NCBI GenBank assembly: GCA_006503535.1
Contig: QYRS01000010.1
Span: 62,001-126,000, forward strand
DNA from: Arthrinium phaeospermum
Lineage: Eukaryota; Ascomycota; Sordariomycetes; Amphisphaeriales; Apiosporaceae
DNA length: 64,000 bases
Reading direction: 5' to 3'
Position 1 is the first letter of the stretch, and each line of letters opens with the position of its first letter. A model generated the notes under the pieces. That model ran no database searches. It was not told the origin of the DNA and saw only the letters and a list, made by a program, of their open reading frames with translations. A program made the position numbers and the translations under genes. Below are positions 11,496 to 24,135 of this stretch, in pieces.

Positions 11496-13466
11496 GAGCC
11501 GGGTTATGAGTGGCAAGCTGGGCCATCTGGGCAGTTTGAAATTGTTTCAACCCCTTTCTGCACAACCGATAGCGTGCGCTCCGTAACACCGATTCAAGCG
11601 AGATCCCTGGAGGTCTGGCTGGGCAGGCCCGGAGGTACTGGGCGAGCGCGAGGGTACCGCGGCCAGGCACCAGGGGTTCTCTGCACAGGGTAGGTGGTAG
11701 GGGGGCAGCAAGCAGGTACCACCACAGCTGTGTAGCGAGCGGTTGGCGGTTGTGAGCCTGTGTCGGATCTGACAGACGTGCATTTGCATAAAAGCGCAAG
11801 CCAAGCACAGCTTGCTGTTGTGCGGCGCGCATAGGTCAGCCGTTCAACGTGTGACCTGATCGACAGTCCGTGTTGCCCATCTCTGCAAATCCCAGCCGTC
11901 GCCGTCTCTAGCCTCGCCATCTTTCCCCAGCAACCACTTTTAGTGGTAGTGCGGCTGCTACTACCAGTCCATGCTGAAAAGCTCCTATGTACTACCAACT
12001 ACGTAACTAGTTGCTAGTCGCTGACGATCGCCCATTGCAGATATTAGAGTTATCTTCTTCCTCCCGTTGATCTTTCCCTCGCGTGCTTGTGCACCCAGCA
12101 CAGTACCATTAGCCAGGAATGCCGCCTTTGCGCGGTGCGTGCTTATGGGGGATTTGGCGAAATGAGATGACCCGTTCCCACCTCTTTCTATTCGCTGCCA
12201 GGAGCGACAAAACGGGGGCCCCAGCTGTACTACCTTCATCTTGGATATTGGATGGTAGCCAGGTGAGAAATAAAAGGGCCGGGGTGACTGCAGTTCCAGG
12301 CAGCAGACAAGAAGCAACAGCTCAGCGCAGCGCAGCACACGGCAAACGGGATCAAACATTGCGGAGAACAATAATAAGAAATATCGAGAGGAAGAATAGC
12401 AAGTAAGTACACTCGTAGAGCGAGAGGCAGGGATTGTGTCATCCTTGCTCACTCTAGCAATAGCCCTCTTTCTTCGTATGATGTCCTCGGATGGACACCA
12501 AGGGCTTGGGCTTGTTGTTTTGGGACGTTCGCAATCTCGTGTTGGTTGTTCGGCGGTGGGTTTCTTTCGGCATCGGCATCGTGGGCGACGAGGTAGGTAC
12601 AGTAGGTAGCATAGGTCGATAATGCCAGCTACTCTAGCATGCTAACCGCACCGACCCGACCGCTGTATCCGTGGCCGTGGCCATGACAGCAACGCAGGCA
12701 AAGATCACCACAGTGTAAGCAGGAAGTGGAAGCTAGAAGCCATCTTCATATTCTCTCGCCCTCGGCACCGGGTTCTAGCTTCTAGCTTCGTTATCCAAAA
12801 TGATGGATGGGTGCCTCAACCATCGATGCGCATCTTGCAAAAAGTCGGACCGCGGCACAAAAATGCACGCCCAAAGTCCATTGCCTATTTTGGGAAGGAG
12901 GGGTCTTGGAATACGGGCGGCCCAGGGCAGCGCCCCTGCTTTTTGGTCGGATACGGTGTACCAGGAGACTAGCAGCGACTAGCAGACTGCCTGATGGCTC
13001 GGGGGTGGGCCAGAAAGGGAAAGACAGCGCCACTATTCTAGAGCGTCGGGTCGCTGACTGGAGACTGCTACTGATACCATTGCTCAGTACGGGCCTAGAG
13101 CCGCCTGCCGCCTATCAATCAGGTACCTGGCGCCCTCAGAAGAGCCCCACCACGACCACGGGAGGTACTTGTCAGGGTACTTGGCTAGGGCGCTGGCGCT
13201 CTCTGGCATGCAGGGTGGGTATGCAGCCAGCAGCCAGGTCGTCAACATGCACCACCCGCCTGCCTACTGCCTGCCTTGTCGCCTTCTGATAGGCCAGGCG
13301 TCCTCGAAAAGCGCGCTCAAGGGTCCCCTCCAACCCCCTGCATCTGCATGCATTCTTGGTGCCTCCTGCTTGCCTGAGCCGGGGCTGGGCTGGGCTGATT
13401 ATGGACCGGGGGGGTTTGGTAAAACCGAACCGACCCAGGGATCCTCATCTGACGCTTTACGAGTAG

Positions 13467-13538
13467 GAGGAGCAGGAGCAGGAGCAGGAACAGGAGCGGG
13501 AGCGGGAGCAGGACCACCACCACCACCACCACCACCAA
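13467..13538. repeat. (GGAGCA)n followed by (CCA)n
   Basis: A purine-rich GGAGCA/GGAGCG repeat changes directly into nine CCA triplets. It sits about 250 bases before the Crh start codon, in its promoter or 5' UTR. Confidence 0.9.
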
Positions 13539-13787
13539 CCAAGCACCACAGCAGGCACCGTCTGCACCCATAAAGCCTCCCTCATCCCTCCCGTCCCTCC
13601 CGTCCAGCCCATCCCGATCAGCTCCTTCATTTTCTGGCAGAGAGTCTTGTTTGTATTCACTCGCACCCACATTCGCTCATCCTATCAGCCCTCACGCACA
13701 CACATTCCGGTCGTTGTCGTGTACTGCTTTCTGCCCTATTAGTTCAACCCTACTCTACCCTCTTGTAATTACCTAGAATCCTCCACA

Positions 13788-15021
13788 ATGTTCACCAGAG
13801 TCCTCAAGGCCACCGCCGTGGCCCTGGCCGCTTCCGGCCTGGCATCTGCCCAAACTCACACCGACTGCAACCCTATGAAGAAGAGTAAGTCCAAGTCACA
13901 TAGCCAGAACTCCAACCACGTGCTCGAGCCATGTCGCTAACTCCCTTCGCCCAGCCTGTCCCGATGATGCCGCGCTTGCTAAGACCCTGTCTATCGACTT
14001 CACCAAGGGCGAGAGTGACTTCTTCAAGGAAGCCATTGGCACCAAGATCACCTACGACGGCGAGGGTGCCAAGTTCGTCATCAACAAGGACAAGGAGGCC
14101 CCGACGGTTACCAGCCAGAAGTACATCTTCTTCGGAAAGGTTGAGGTCGAGATGAAGGCTGCCCCTGGTGCCGGTATCGTCAGCAGTCTTGTCCTCCAGT
14201 CGGACAACCTGGACGAGATCGATTACGAGTGGGTCGGCAACGACGACACTCAGGTCCAGACCAACTACTTCGGAAAGGGCGATGACAGTACCTTCGACCG
14301 CGGCAAGTTCCATAGCGTCAACCAGCCCGCCGCCGAGTTCCACAAGTACAGCATCGAGTACACGGCCGAGAAGGTTACTTGGGCCGTCGACGGCAACACC
14401 GTTCGCGTCTTGAACTACCAAGACGCCAAGGGCGGCTCGCGCTTCCCCCAGACCCCCATGCAGATCAAGCTTGGCACCTGGGTCGCCGGCGGTCCCGACT
14501 CTCCCGAGGGCACCAAGCAGTGGGCTGGCGGTGCGACCGACTTCAACCAGGCTCCCTTCACTTGTGTCTACAAGAGCATCACCATCCAGGACTACAGCAA
14601 CGGCGTCAAGGGTGCTACCGCCTACAAGTGGAACAAGGACAGTGATGGCAGCTACCAGAGCATCAAGGTCCTCACCACCCCTGATGACAACGTTGGCGCC
14701 ACCACCTCTGCTCCCGCCTCGGCTGCTTCGACCTCGGCCCCCAAGTCGGATGCCGCCAGCAAGACCACCCTGGAGAGCAAGACCCAGAGCAGCACTTCCG
14801 CCATCACCCAAGCCACCAGCGGCCCCAAGAACAACTCTACCTCCGAGACGGGCTCCGGCTCCAACTCCGGCTCCAACTCCGGCTCCGACTCCGGCTCCTC
14901 CGGCTCCTCCACCTCTTCGGGCACCACTGGCGCTCAGACAAGCGAGGTCCCCACCAGCGGTGCCCTCAAGAGCTTTGCCAACTTGGCTCTGCTGGCCTCG
15001 TCCCTGCTCATCATTCTGTAA
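13788..15021 (+). CDS. Crh-family GPI-anchored cell-wall transglycosylase (GH16)
   Basis: Crh enzymes link chitin to beta-glucan in the cell wall by transglycosylation. Exons 13788-13884 and 13955-15021 (intron GTAAGT...CGCCCAG, 70 nt) encode 387 aa. Residues 1-21 form a signal peptide ending in ALASGLASA-type sequence before QTHTDCNP. The GH16 catalytic motif DEIDYEWVGND lies near residues 119-129, with the two acidic catalytic residues flanking the central Asp. Later motifs such as YFGKG, EYTAEKVTWAVDG and PMQIKLGTWVAGG are typical of the Crh1/Utr2 group. From about residue 270 a Ser/Thr/Gly-rich stretch, including Ser-Gly repeats, should be heavily O-glycosylated. The last 20 residues are hydrophobic and follow small residues, as expected for a GPI signal. 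No carbohydrate-binding module (CBM18) is present. Confidence 0.95.
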
Positions 15022-16115
15022 ATGGACAGGTTGTTTACGCGACATGGACACCTCGGCGCGTTCATGATTTCAGGGATACGCACAAGCGAACCGCAGTCTT
15101 ACACTTCTCGACACTCCTTTTTGAACCCCGACCCCTTTCCCCCTTGGACACACATCGTACCCTTGGGCGAAGACTTCACGGTCGGACTTGGCAAACAGTA
15201 AGAGTACTTATAATGGTGGTTCGCACAATTGGTACAAACCCGGCAGCATCGGCCGCAAAGGGGAGGTCAAACGTTTGTTTTTTTTGATGCATGAACCAGG
15301 TCATCTAACTGGACGACTGAATGGGAGATCTGGGAGGGTGTAGATACCGCCAGAGATGATTAGACTAGACATTACGGCGCCTGTTAGTCATTTGCCTGCC
15401 AGTGAGCGAGGGCAGCGTTGTTTTTTTCAAGATACCACAAACAGAGCAATACATTTTTATAACCTCCACTTGACTTGCCTTCGTCTGTTGTTAGTTAGGC
15501 TTATCCTGTCAAACTCAAATGGGTGGCCGTGCCACCATCTTACCCACCGGCCCGAACCTGGGGGTGGCCCTCGGGGTGGGTTGCGATGTGAAGCAGGGAA
15601 CCTCGTAATTTCAATCCCGTAATTGCCGCATGAAGTAATACATGAAAGCTGATCCTGAGATGGGAACAGACCAGGGGTTCAACGGCGTGTTACGGTTTCA
15701 TGTTGAATGTGTTAGCTGCGCCAAATAGATGAATGGATTTCCTATAGTAAACACAATATTGCCAAACAGAAATGCCGGCGGCCGAGGGAAGCTGCCTGCA
15801 GGGCACACTGGGCGACAATCCCGGCTGGGTGGTTCCAACATGAATGGAGCATATCCCATTCTTTGTTGCCAATGCATTCGCATTGGCAATTGTTTATCTA
15901 AATATTATATTGTGTATACAACTTCATTTCCATGGTCCCTTCGTCCGTATTCGTTGCTTAATCCTTAGTCGTGCACATGCTATCTTCAAAAGGGATATTT
16001 AAAAAAGAAAAAAAAAGAAAAGAAAAAAGATGCTGTGCTCGGTGCCGTACAAAGAAGTACGAATACTATTCAAACTGCCCTCTTCACTTTACACCGTAAA
16101 CCTAATATCAGTATA
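15022..16115. other. Convergent intergenic region (Crh / DNA2)
   Basis: Holds the 3' ends of two converging genes. An A-rich purine tract at 15999-16030 lies just beyond the DNA2 stop. No gene seen. Confidence 0.65.
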
Positions 16116-19100
16116 TCAGTAGCTGCTGGAGCCATTGCTCACAAGTTCGCTAAATATATCCTGCAGGATGGGCTTGCCCTTGAGCAGCGCCTTCTCGGTG
16201 ACCCTGCCCTTCTTCGCCGCAGGCCTCACGCTGTTGGTATCCTGCCCCTCGTACATTGTCCTGGGCGGATTGCCTCTCTTTTGAAGCCTTCGAGGACTCT
16301 GGCGCTTGTGGGGGTTTTGCGTGGCCGCGACGCCAGTGGTGGCAACAGTCGTTTGCGTGGCGTTCTCGTCGAGCCAGTAGTGGCTGTCGAGCGCATCCGC
16401 AGGTAGGTCGTAGACCCAGTCGCGCTCCTCCATGAGCCTCACAAAGCGCGAGACCATCTCGGACTCGCCCGAGCCGCGCAACGTGCTGCGGCTACCCACG
16501 ACGAGCAGCTTGGTCTTGGCCCGCGTAAAGGCGACGTTGATGCGCCGCCAGTCCTTCAGCAGGTCGCCGATGCTGCACGTTTCGTTGGACCGCACCAGAG
16601 ACAGGACGACGACTTCCTTGTCGCGGCCCTGGAAGCGGTCGGCCGTGTGCAGCTCGATCGACGAGCCGTGGCGGCGGAGGTGGTGCTTTAGCAGCGAGAG
16701 CTGAGAACGGTAGTGCGTCATGACACCAATGTCGGATGCGGGCACGCCGGCTGTAAGGAGCGCCTCGACCAGTTGCGCGACGATTTGCGCTTCGGCGGGG
16801 TTGACCGTCCTGTTGCCCTTGGCCTCCTCCCGGGACGAGGGTAGGTCGTCCGTGTTGATAAAACGCACGCGAGCTTCTGGGTCGACCATGGAGCGCAGCC
16901 AGCAGCCGGGGCTCCTCCAACTCGCACAAAACGACCTTGGGGTACCTGGGCGCGCGATGGTGTCGGCGTCATGGTGCCGGTGTCGCAAAGCATCCATGTC
17001 CGGTACGTCGAGCTTGAGGTGGCGCAGCTGCTCGGTCCCGCACTTGAGCCGACCGTTGTAAATCAACGTGTTGCTGAGCGACATGACATCCTGGCACATG
17101 CGGTATTGGTGTTCAAGGTTGACGACCGAGTCAGGGTGCGTCTCGGAAAGCAGCTTGAAGAGGCTGATGTCAAGGCCGCCTAGCCTGGCTTGCTCATTTT
17201 GAACCAGAGGGGGGAGCTGGTTGTGATCTCCCACCAGAACAAACGTCCGGGCCAATCTAATCGGGCCGAGACAGATGGGCAGGGTGATCTGGGATGCTTC
17301 GTCGACAATGCAGTAGTCGAAGGTGCGCTCGTTGAAGACGGCATGGCTTACCCCGAGGCAGGTCGTCGCCACAATGGGGCTATCGTGCCACGCGGCGTGG
17401 ATTTCCTCGAAGGTCTTCATGGGCTGACCGGCGAGAATCGCAAAATCTCGCACTTCCGGGTGCACCTTGGCTGGGGCACCAAGACGCAAGATGTCGGTCT
17501 TGTCTGACTTGAGCTTCAGGAGGATGTTGTCGACGGCCGAGTGCGTGTACGAGGTCAACAAGACGCTCTTGCCTTGTCGCACCAGGGCGCGGATGATGTG
17601 CGCGATCGTCGTCGTCTTGCCGGTTCCAGGCATCCCGAGAACGAGGGCGTAGTCTCTGGCGCTCATGACTTTCTCGATGGCCTTTCGCTGGTCCACGTTG
17701 AGGCTATCCGGGCCAGTGATTGTATACTGGCTGGTCGCCGACTTGAAGGCCGGGGGCGCAAGGTCCACGACGAGCCTGCGGATCTGCCGGGACCCGAACA
17801 CGCCGTCTGACATGACCTGCACTAGGTTGTTCCGCACCGTTGCCATGCCGTTGCTGAACTCGTCCTTGTCGAGACGGTAGCGAATCGGCGGCGTTTTGAT
17901 CATACCCTGGCTCTGCGACGGGGCTGCCCCTTCGGGTACCACTTCCATGATGCTGGCGAAGGTTTGGTTGTGCTGCTCGTCGAAGCCCGCACGGCGTATC
18001 CTGGCATTGTGCAGCCTGCGGTCGACAGCAACGCTTATCTTCTGCTTGCGCACCGAGGTGACGTATCCGAGGGCCAATGCGAAGTGGCCCTGCTCGTCGG
18101 AGACGACGATGGGCTCGCCCACCGCAAGCTGCGAATCCATGAAGGAGAAGCCGGCGGCTGGAGTGTCTTTGATGAAGGTGTACTTGTAACGGTTGATCTT
18201 GGGGCTGTCCTTCTCCTCGAGTGCAGATCCCTCCTCGATCATCACGTTGGCAAAGCATCGGCCGACCTTTTCTCGCTCCGAGCTGAGCATCGTCCACAGC
18301 TCTCTCCGAAGCTTCTGCGACTCCTTCTCTTCCTTGGTCAGCAAGTCTTCCCATCGGAGGAAGAATTCTTGATGCGTAGGCGTCAAGTGCCGGACTACCT
18401 CATCGAACTTGTCTTTCATGGCGCTCGTCTCGGCATCGCCATCATCTGCCAGCTTGTGGTATATGAAGCAAGGCACTTTCGCATAGCAGTTACCGCAGGC
18501 ATTCGTGCTGCGTTTCATAGGCGGCAACTGCACGCTTCGCTCTCGTACGTAGCAGGCCAGTTGGTTGCGCTGCATAATCATGTGCCGGAGTTCGTGGCGG
18601 ATAGTGGGGATCCTGGTAGTCTGGGAGCTCTCCATATAATACAAGATGCCATAGGCAATCTCAATATCGTACCGATCCGACAGGAGCAGGTTATAGAGGG
18701 ATGTTTGCGCCTGGTGATTGCTCGTTGCCCGGTGGCCAGTTTTGACCTCAAACGGGACGGTCAGGGTTCGCTTCTGCGGACCATCCTTCATCGTCACTTG
18801 AACAGTGGCGTCTATGTTGCCTTTTAGCCCGTACATGGGCGACCACACATGTTCTTCGACGTCCAACAGTTTACTGACACACATCAGAGCCTTGTCTCCA
18901 TTGCGACCTTGGACAACAGCATCCGCCTACCCATTTCATAACGTTAGCAGCGGCCCGGTGGGGGCAAAAAAAGGGGGGTGGAAGAGTGGCAGCGCCTGTC
19001 AAGGAGGCCTATCAAGGAGCATGGACGAAGCTTACCTTGGGTTGGGCAGAAACAAAAGCTGCAGCCCAGCTGCTCAGCTCAGGCATCTTGGACCGAAGGT

Positions 19101-21265
19101 GTTCACGGGCGTCGCTCATCGAGACCCTGATCTTGTACAGGTCTTCCACATGCTTTTCGCTTATGTCCACAATTAGCTTGCTGAGAAAGGGGCCGCTCCA
19201 TTGGTTCGCCATCATGGCTTCCTGGAAGATCTCGTGCAGCAACGTGCCATATACCAGGGGAGCCGAGGCTTCGCTGGTGGCCTTGACACGATCCTGGAGC
19301 ACGGCACGCCGCATGCACGTGAAACTGTCTGCCACGACTGTTGCGGATATCAGTTGGTCGGGGTGCAGGATGAGTATGTTTTGGTTGTTGTCTATAATGC
19401 ATTTCCCCGAAGCTTCGAACTCGCCGATGATGTGTATAAACGACTCTGGACTGACGGCAGTATCGACCCAGTCACCTCGAAGATGGACCGTCTTGGTCTC
19501 CTTGCTCCTATCAACTTGAACAACCAGAATCTAGGTCTGTCAGCCGAGCATGCCCGCGCAGTAAGGAACAAGAAGGGTGTATAAAGTTGTGGCGTACCTT
19601 CTCCGGACAGGATCTTCCGAGCTCAGTAGTGTACTCGTGGTCAAGGACATTTGTCACAAGATACCGCTGGATTGCCTTGGGCTTCAGAGCCACCTAACAA
19701 CACAGTACTTAGCACATATTCGATTCTTCATAGCTACTGACGCCTACGTACAGGTGAAAAGACCCGCTGACGTTGCTCTGCTTAGCAGACTGGGTGGCTG
19801 CTATCTCGGCTGCCTCGAAATCGAAGTCAACACCAAAATCATCACCAAAGGCATCTTCGCCGAAGTCTTGCACTTCACCTGCAGATAGCGGCGGCTGGGC
19901 CTTGGCCCCCTCTCCCAAGACATTGCAGGAGTTGTTACATGACACATGGCTCGACTCGGCTTGAACCACTAGATTCTCTGCTGCTGCAAATACATCGTCA
20001 TCCACATCTCCAAAGTCATCGCCATCGCCATCGTCATCAAACAACGTCTGCTCCAGGACCGATGGCGCAACTTCAGATGTCGGTCCTGTATCTGGCTGGG
20101 GCGCAATGACTTCCACACAGTTGTTATCCGTGGGTGCTATGCTCGTATCGAGCTCCATTAGTATGTCGTCAAAATCCTCGTCGCCATAGTCTGAAGTAGT
20201 CTCCCCGATGGTCTCTGATGAAAGTTCCGGGTTTGCAGCCCGTGGCAGTCCCCTTTCAGCACCTTTAGAGTGTGCAGCGGTAGGAGATTGGGAAGATAGT
20301 TTCGAAGGAGGGGCAGCCCCTGGCTCTGGGCGTTGGCGCCTCTTCCTGGGAGACGGAGACTTCAACGGATCCCGGTGTAGATGCGAAGCGCTCGACTTGT
20401 TGAGTTCGCCTGTCATGTTCTCCAACAGGATATTGACCATGGTAGACTTGGAGCCGCCACTGGGGCTGCCTTCGGCCACTGTAGTGATATTGGAAGGTCG
20501 GTATTCACCACGCTCGGCCCTACGCCTTTTGGGCCAGTGGGCACCGCAACTTATGGCCCGGCGTAATCCACCATCGGATGGAGAGGGGCCGGCTCCCGCA
20601 AGGGGTTTGGGTGGTCGCGGGGAGGATGAGACCATCATGTTGGCCAGGGCGGGATGGGCGGCGCCTAGAGGAGTCGCGGCGGAGGAGTTGGTCATGGAGA
20701 AACGGTCCCATAGCTCGAGGGCCGGGTCGGGGTGTGGAGACTTGAGTGCTTCGCACAGCTTCTTTACATCCATGGCTGGTTTGTTGGTTTTTGACTTGGC
20801 GGCGGGAGACGAGACAGGCGACGAGCTACGGGCACGCTTTTTGCCTTTCTTGCGCGGCAACATGGGCGAGAGAGAGGTGGCCGAAGGATCCTGTGTCGTG
20901 TCCCACAGGATTCGCTCGCTAGGGCTCGTGTCTTCGTCTTCGTCCTTTGCCTCGGTGGTGCCAACAAGATCCTGCCAGGCCAGCTTGCTGGTGGGGGTGG
21001 CATGTTGGTTCGAGGCATCGTTGGCCGGGTCCTGGGCCCTTGTCGTCTTGTCGGCGACGAAGGTGTTTTCGTCGCCCGGCACTGGTATCTGGGGGCGGTA
21101 GTCGAAAGCGTGGAGTTTGTTCTTGGTGATGTCGGAAACGGGCGCCAATGGCCTCTTGGGCGCAGCATTGGTGGCATTGGCCGAGACATGGCTCTTGGAA
21201 CGGTGCCATTGTTGGCGAGGTTTGTGTGAGCGGTTCTGCTCCGATAGCGACTTCTGGAGGGGCAT
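16116..21265 (-). CDS. DNA2: DNA replication ATP-dependent helicase/nuclease Dna2
   Basis: Processes Okazaki-fragment flaps and resects DNA ends in the nucleus. Four exons (19748-21265, 19598-19693, 19036-19530, 16116-18926) encode 1639 aa; all three introns are in phase 0 and 54-109 nt long. Residues 1 to about 480 are disordered and acidic/basic, typical of fungal Dna2. The RecB-like nuclease follows, with Fe-S cysteines in FTCMRRAVL (about 610) and CGNCYAKVPC (about 843) and the catalytic EVKTG (about 761). The superfamily-1 helicase has Walker A GMPGTGKTTT (about 1133), VDEAS, GDHNQLPPL, YRSQLSLLKHHL, TADRFQGRDKE and NVAFTRAK. The segment just before GCWLRSMVDPEARVRF diverges from what I recall of the family, but the frame stays open through it. 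It ends with a basic tail. It diverges from the next gene across a 0.6-kb promoter region. Confidence 0.96.
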
Positions 21266-21858
21266 TTCGAGGATTTCAATGGCAAGACGAGACTACTCCC
21301 ATGGTTTAGTCGAGGTTGGATTGTGGGGTGACCACGATAACCCAGACGATGGACAGATAGCCGGTTGCGATTGCATAGATCGAGCAATTGTACTTAAGAA
21401 ACCAAGATAAGTGCAGGGCGCGATGTCAGTAGAGGGAGTATAGTAAGTGCCTAGTTATCCTTGTGCCCCCATGCCGCGGCGGTTCAAGGAGGAGAGAGAA
21501 CGACGCGACTGGCAACTGGGTTACGCGATGTCAATAGATTGAATCGACGCGAAAAGCCACAGCCAGTGGATGTGGGGCAATGGAATCGAGGGGCGGGGAG
21601 GGAAGGAAGTGAGAGCCGCCGCAGGTACTCCGTGTCTGTGCGCCCCAAGTATGGATCCAAGTTCCCTCCTCCACTTCGGGCCCCGAACCAACCAACCCAT
21701 TTGAACTGTCGTCATCATCACCAATACCAAGGAGCTGCTTAAACGCTGCGCATCAACCCAATCAACCACCCCGGGCAACAACAACATTGATACATATGCC
21801 GTAGTGGGAGGTCCATCCAGTCTCATGACGCCCTCGGAGGAATAAGCATATTTTGAAC
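21266..21858. other. Divergent promoter region of DNA2 and the next gene
   Basis: About 590 bases between two divergent starts; must carry both promoters. No repeats or coding signal seen. Confidence 0.7.
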
Positions 21859-23160
21859 ATGGCGTCCATGAGCGGCGACGGCTCTTTCAACGACCTGTCC
21901 TCCTTGGACGGCAGTTTCGCCAACAAACCATGGCCCAGAGTTGCCCCTCAGAAACAGGCCGAGATTGAACGTCGCTTCTTCGAACCCGGGGCCACCATTC
22001 GCTTTGACCAACTGCCCCCTGCTCGCGGCTTCATATTCAGCACTATACCCCCGGGGAAAAGATCTGAGCTGGTTGTATCCAATGTCCTCAGTGCCGCCAC
22101 CGCCGCCAAACGCAGACTAAACCAGAGCGAGATTGACGCTCTCAGTGAATCTGCAAATCACGCCGTGGCTCGATTGTCATGGGTCTACCCGCTCGGCCTG
22201 GGCCTTGCCGTCGCGGCCGCCGCCAATGGCAGGAAGACGTTCAGATTCCCCTTTTATACTCCCAAGATGAAGGTCTTTGACCCTCGCGCTTTCCCCCACA
22301 GGTCCTTTGCCACACTCACCGGCAAAAGCGCTGTGTGGGCCTGGCACGGCATCAGGACGTCCGCCTACTACCCCTTGACGTGGTTCGCCTCGCTTCTCTT
22401 CCTGGGATCCATGGTAAGGACACGTCTGCTGGCAGACCTGGCCTCGGACCAGCGCTTGCGCCAGATAAAAGAAGAAGTAGCCGCAAATACCCAGCGGAAT
22501 GCCCAGTTGCGAAGAGAGCAAAGGCAACGCCAGGCAGCCCAGAGTGGCCCGCCTGGAGCCAATCAACCACCTGATGCCTACACTGCTGCGAATCAACACT
22601 CGGGCCAGGACTCATGGACCGGTATCCCGCAAAGTCAGGTTCCAGCCGAGTCACCTGGGCTAGGTTCTGCTGAAGCACCTGGCGGGCCTAATGGCAGATC
22701 TGGACCGTCCCCTACTCGGCAGCCGGGCTTGCAGGGCTGGAGCGGTCGTGGCGGCACGCAGGAGCAGCAAGGGCAAACCTCATTTGACGACGATGATCTG
22801 TTTGAGGACGACGATGACGCATCGCCTGTTGCTGCGTCTGCGAGAAGATCCGAACGACAGAGAGCGCAACCCAGTGCCTCTCAAGGCGGCCCAGCTTCCT
22901 CGTGGGACACCATCAGACAGCAGGCCAGGAAAGAATCTTCGCCCTTTGCCAAGGGGGATCGTTCCAAAGACGATAGTCCGTGGGGCCGAGCGAGACAGGA
23001 CGGTGCTAGGACGACGAGAGACGCACCCCGAACGCCTTCTCGTGAAGGTTACTCCTACAACGAGGCGGACGAAGAAAAGGCTTTCGCCAAGGACCAGGCA
23101 CAGAAAGAGTTCGATGCGATGCTGGAAGCTGAGAGGCAAGGCCGTTCTGGAAGTAGGTGA
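21859..23160 (+). CDS. Putative two-pass membrane protein of unknown function
   Basis: I do not recognise a named domain. The single exon encodes 433 aa from the ATG at 21859. The first ~110 residues are soluble and contain PPARGFIFSTIPPGKRSELV. Two hydrophobic stretches follow, WVYPLGLGLAVAAAANG (about 113-129) and PLTWFASLLFLGSMV (about 173-187), separated by a basic, aromatic segment. Next comes a charged helix rich in Arg and Gln (about 195-235), likely a coiled coil. The C-terminal half is low-complexity (Gly, Pro, Ser, Gln) with an acidic cluster FDDDDLFEDDDD near 313-325 and a charged end. The organised N-terminal half next to a disordered tail suggests a membrane scaffold or organelle protein, but this is only inference. 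GC-rich codon use like its neighbours and lack of breaks support a real gene. Confidence 0.8.
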   Translation: MASMSGDGSFNDLSSLDGSFANKPWPRVAPQKQAEIERRFFEPGATIRFDQLPPARGFIFSTIPPGKRSELVVSNVLSAATAAKRRLNQSEIDALSESANHAVARLSWVYPLGLGLAVAAAANGRKTFRFPFYTPKMKVFDPRAFPHRSFATLTGKSAVWAWHGIRTSAYYPLTWFASLLFLGSMVRTRLLADLASDQRLRQIKEEVAANTQRNAQLRREQRQRQAAQSGPPGANQPPDAYTAANQHSGQDSWTGIPQSQVPAESPGLGSAEAPGGPNGRSGPSPTRQPGLQGWSGRGGTQEQQGQTSFDDDDLFEDDDDASPVAASARRSERQRAQPSASQGGPASSWDTIRQQARKESSPFAKGDRSKDDSPWGRARQDGARTTRDAPRTPSREGYSYNEADEEKAFAKDQAQKEFDAMLEAERQGRSGSR

Positions 23161-24135
23161 ACGGCGTAAGCTGCTGTCATGACGCTTAATTTGCACGAAA
23201 TACAAAATGGCAACCAAATCCCGATCCTATCCCTTTGCACCATTTCGTCATCTCAATTGGTGTCTTTGTTTAGCTCATGGCCATGCTTTGATCAATCCTT
23301 TAACGCAATGTCAAGTGCTGCACTGTGAAATCGGTAATAGTATACCCTACCTTTCATCAAGGGCTATTCTATAGAAGCATCGCCTCGAAGTCCGGCCTGG
23401 GGAGTGACAAGGATACTTTGGTTTGTCCCCCCGCTCCCCAAATCTGCCGCCAATGTTCCGCCATGCTGGCCACAACTAGGTCCTCAAGGCGCCAATTGGC
23501 CCATCAATGCAACGGATACTTGCTGGCACTCACCTCCCTCACATTCAGAGGCAAAACAAGTCAAAGGTGGATAGAACCAGTCCGTAAGAGTTCGCGGAGT
23601 TTGCTTATATGCGACTTACTCGTAATAGAATATATAGCTATACACTGAGAATCTAACAATTTACCCAAGTATTTGTCTCCATCAACCAGCCATCTTGTGG
23701 AACATGAAACCACCATCCCAAGATCCAACGCGAAGTTGTAGTAGAAAAGAGGATGTTGGTACCGCAAGCCCCGAGCCAAAGAAAATAACAGTAACAGGCT
23801 CTCCGATGCCAGACACTTCAAATCGGGGGTATCTGCGACGACAGCAATACAGAAAGGGAGAACCAAGAACCGTGCATAGCTTCGCTTCGTGGCCAATAAT
23901 CAGCGATGGCGAAAGAGCACGCCATTCTCCAACCATGCTGGCGTCACCTGGGCAAAGCCTCGCGTCATCCGGCGAACGCATTCATTCCCTTCCCTGAATT
24001 TTTTGGTCCCTCCCCCTACACCCCTAATGATCCAAACCCGTAGTCATATATCTCATTGAAATCGGCTTCTGAAAAAAGAACATTTTCCTGGTTCCGCAAC
24101 GATGCGTCCCTTTGCCCATCGTCATCCTCGTCAGG
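23161..24135. other. Convergent intergenic region
   Basis: Lies between the 3' ends of the unknown membrane protein gene and the Dal81-like gene. Fairly AT-rich in places; no gene or repeat of note. Confidence 0.65.

Larger units (their letters stand above)
9897..13787. other. Long gap upstream of the Crh gene
   Basis: About 3.9 kb between two plus-strand genes. I see no recognisable protein, only short unconvincing frames, plus several simple repeats. The last few hundred bases are pyrimidine-rich (13561-13650), as is common before strongly expressed fungal cell-wall genes. It may hold a large promoter, a long 5' UTR or non-coding transcripts. Confidence 0.6.

Noticed and set aside
13873..15051. 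392-codon open frame on the minus strand over the Crh gene
   Set aside because: It is the antisense of a well-supported spliced GH16 gene, is Gly/Ala/Val-rich without motifs, and arises from GC-rich third codon positions.
17964..18827. 287-codon open frame on the plus strand inside DNA2
   Set aside because: Antisense shadow of the nuclease and helicase exons; no family motifs.
20208..21101. 297-codon open frame on the plus strand over the DNA2 N-terminus
   Set aside because: Antisense to the disordered, low-complexity part of DNA2; composition reflects the opposite strand.
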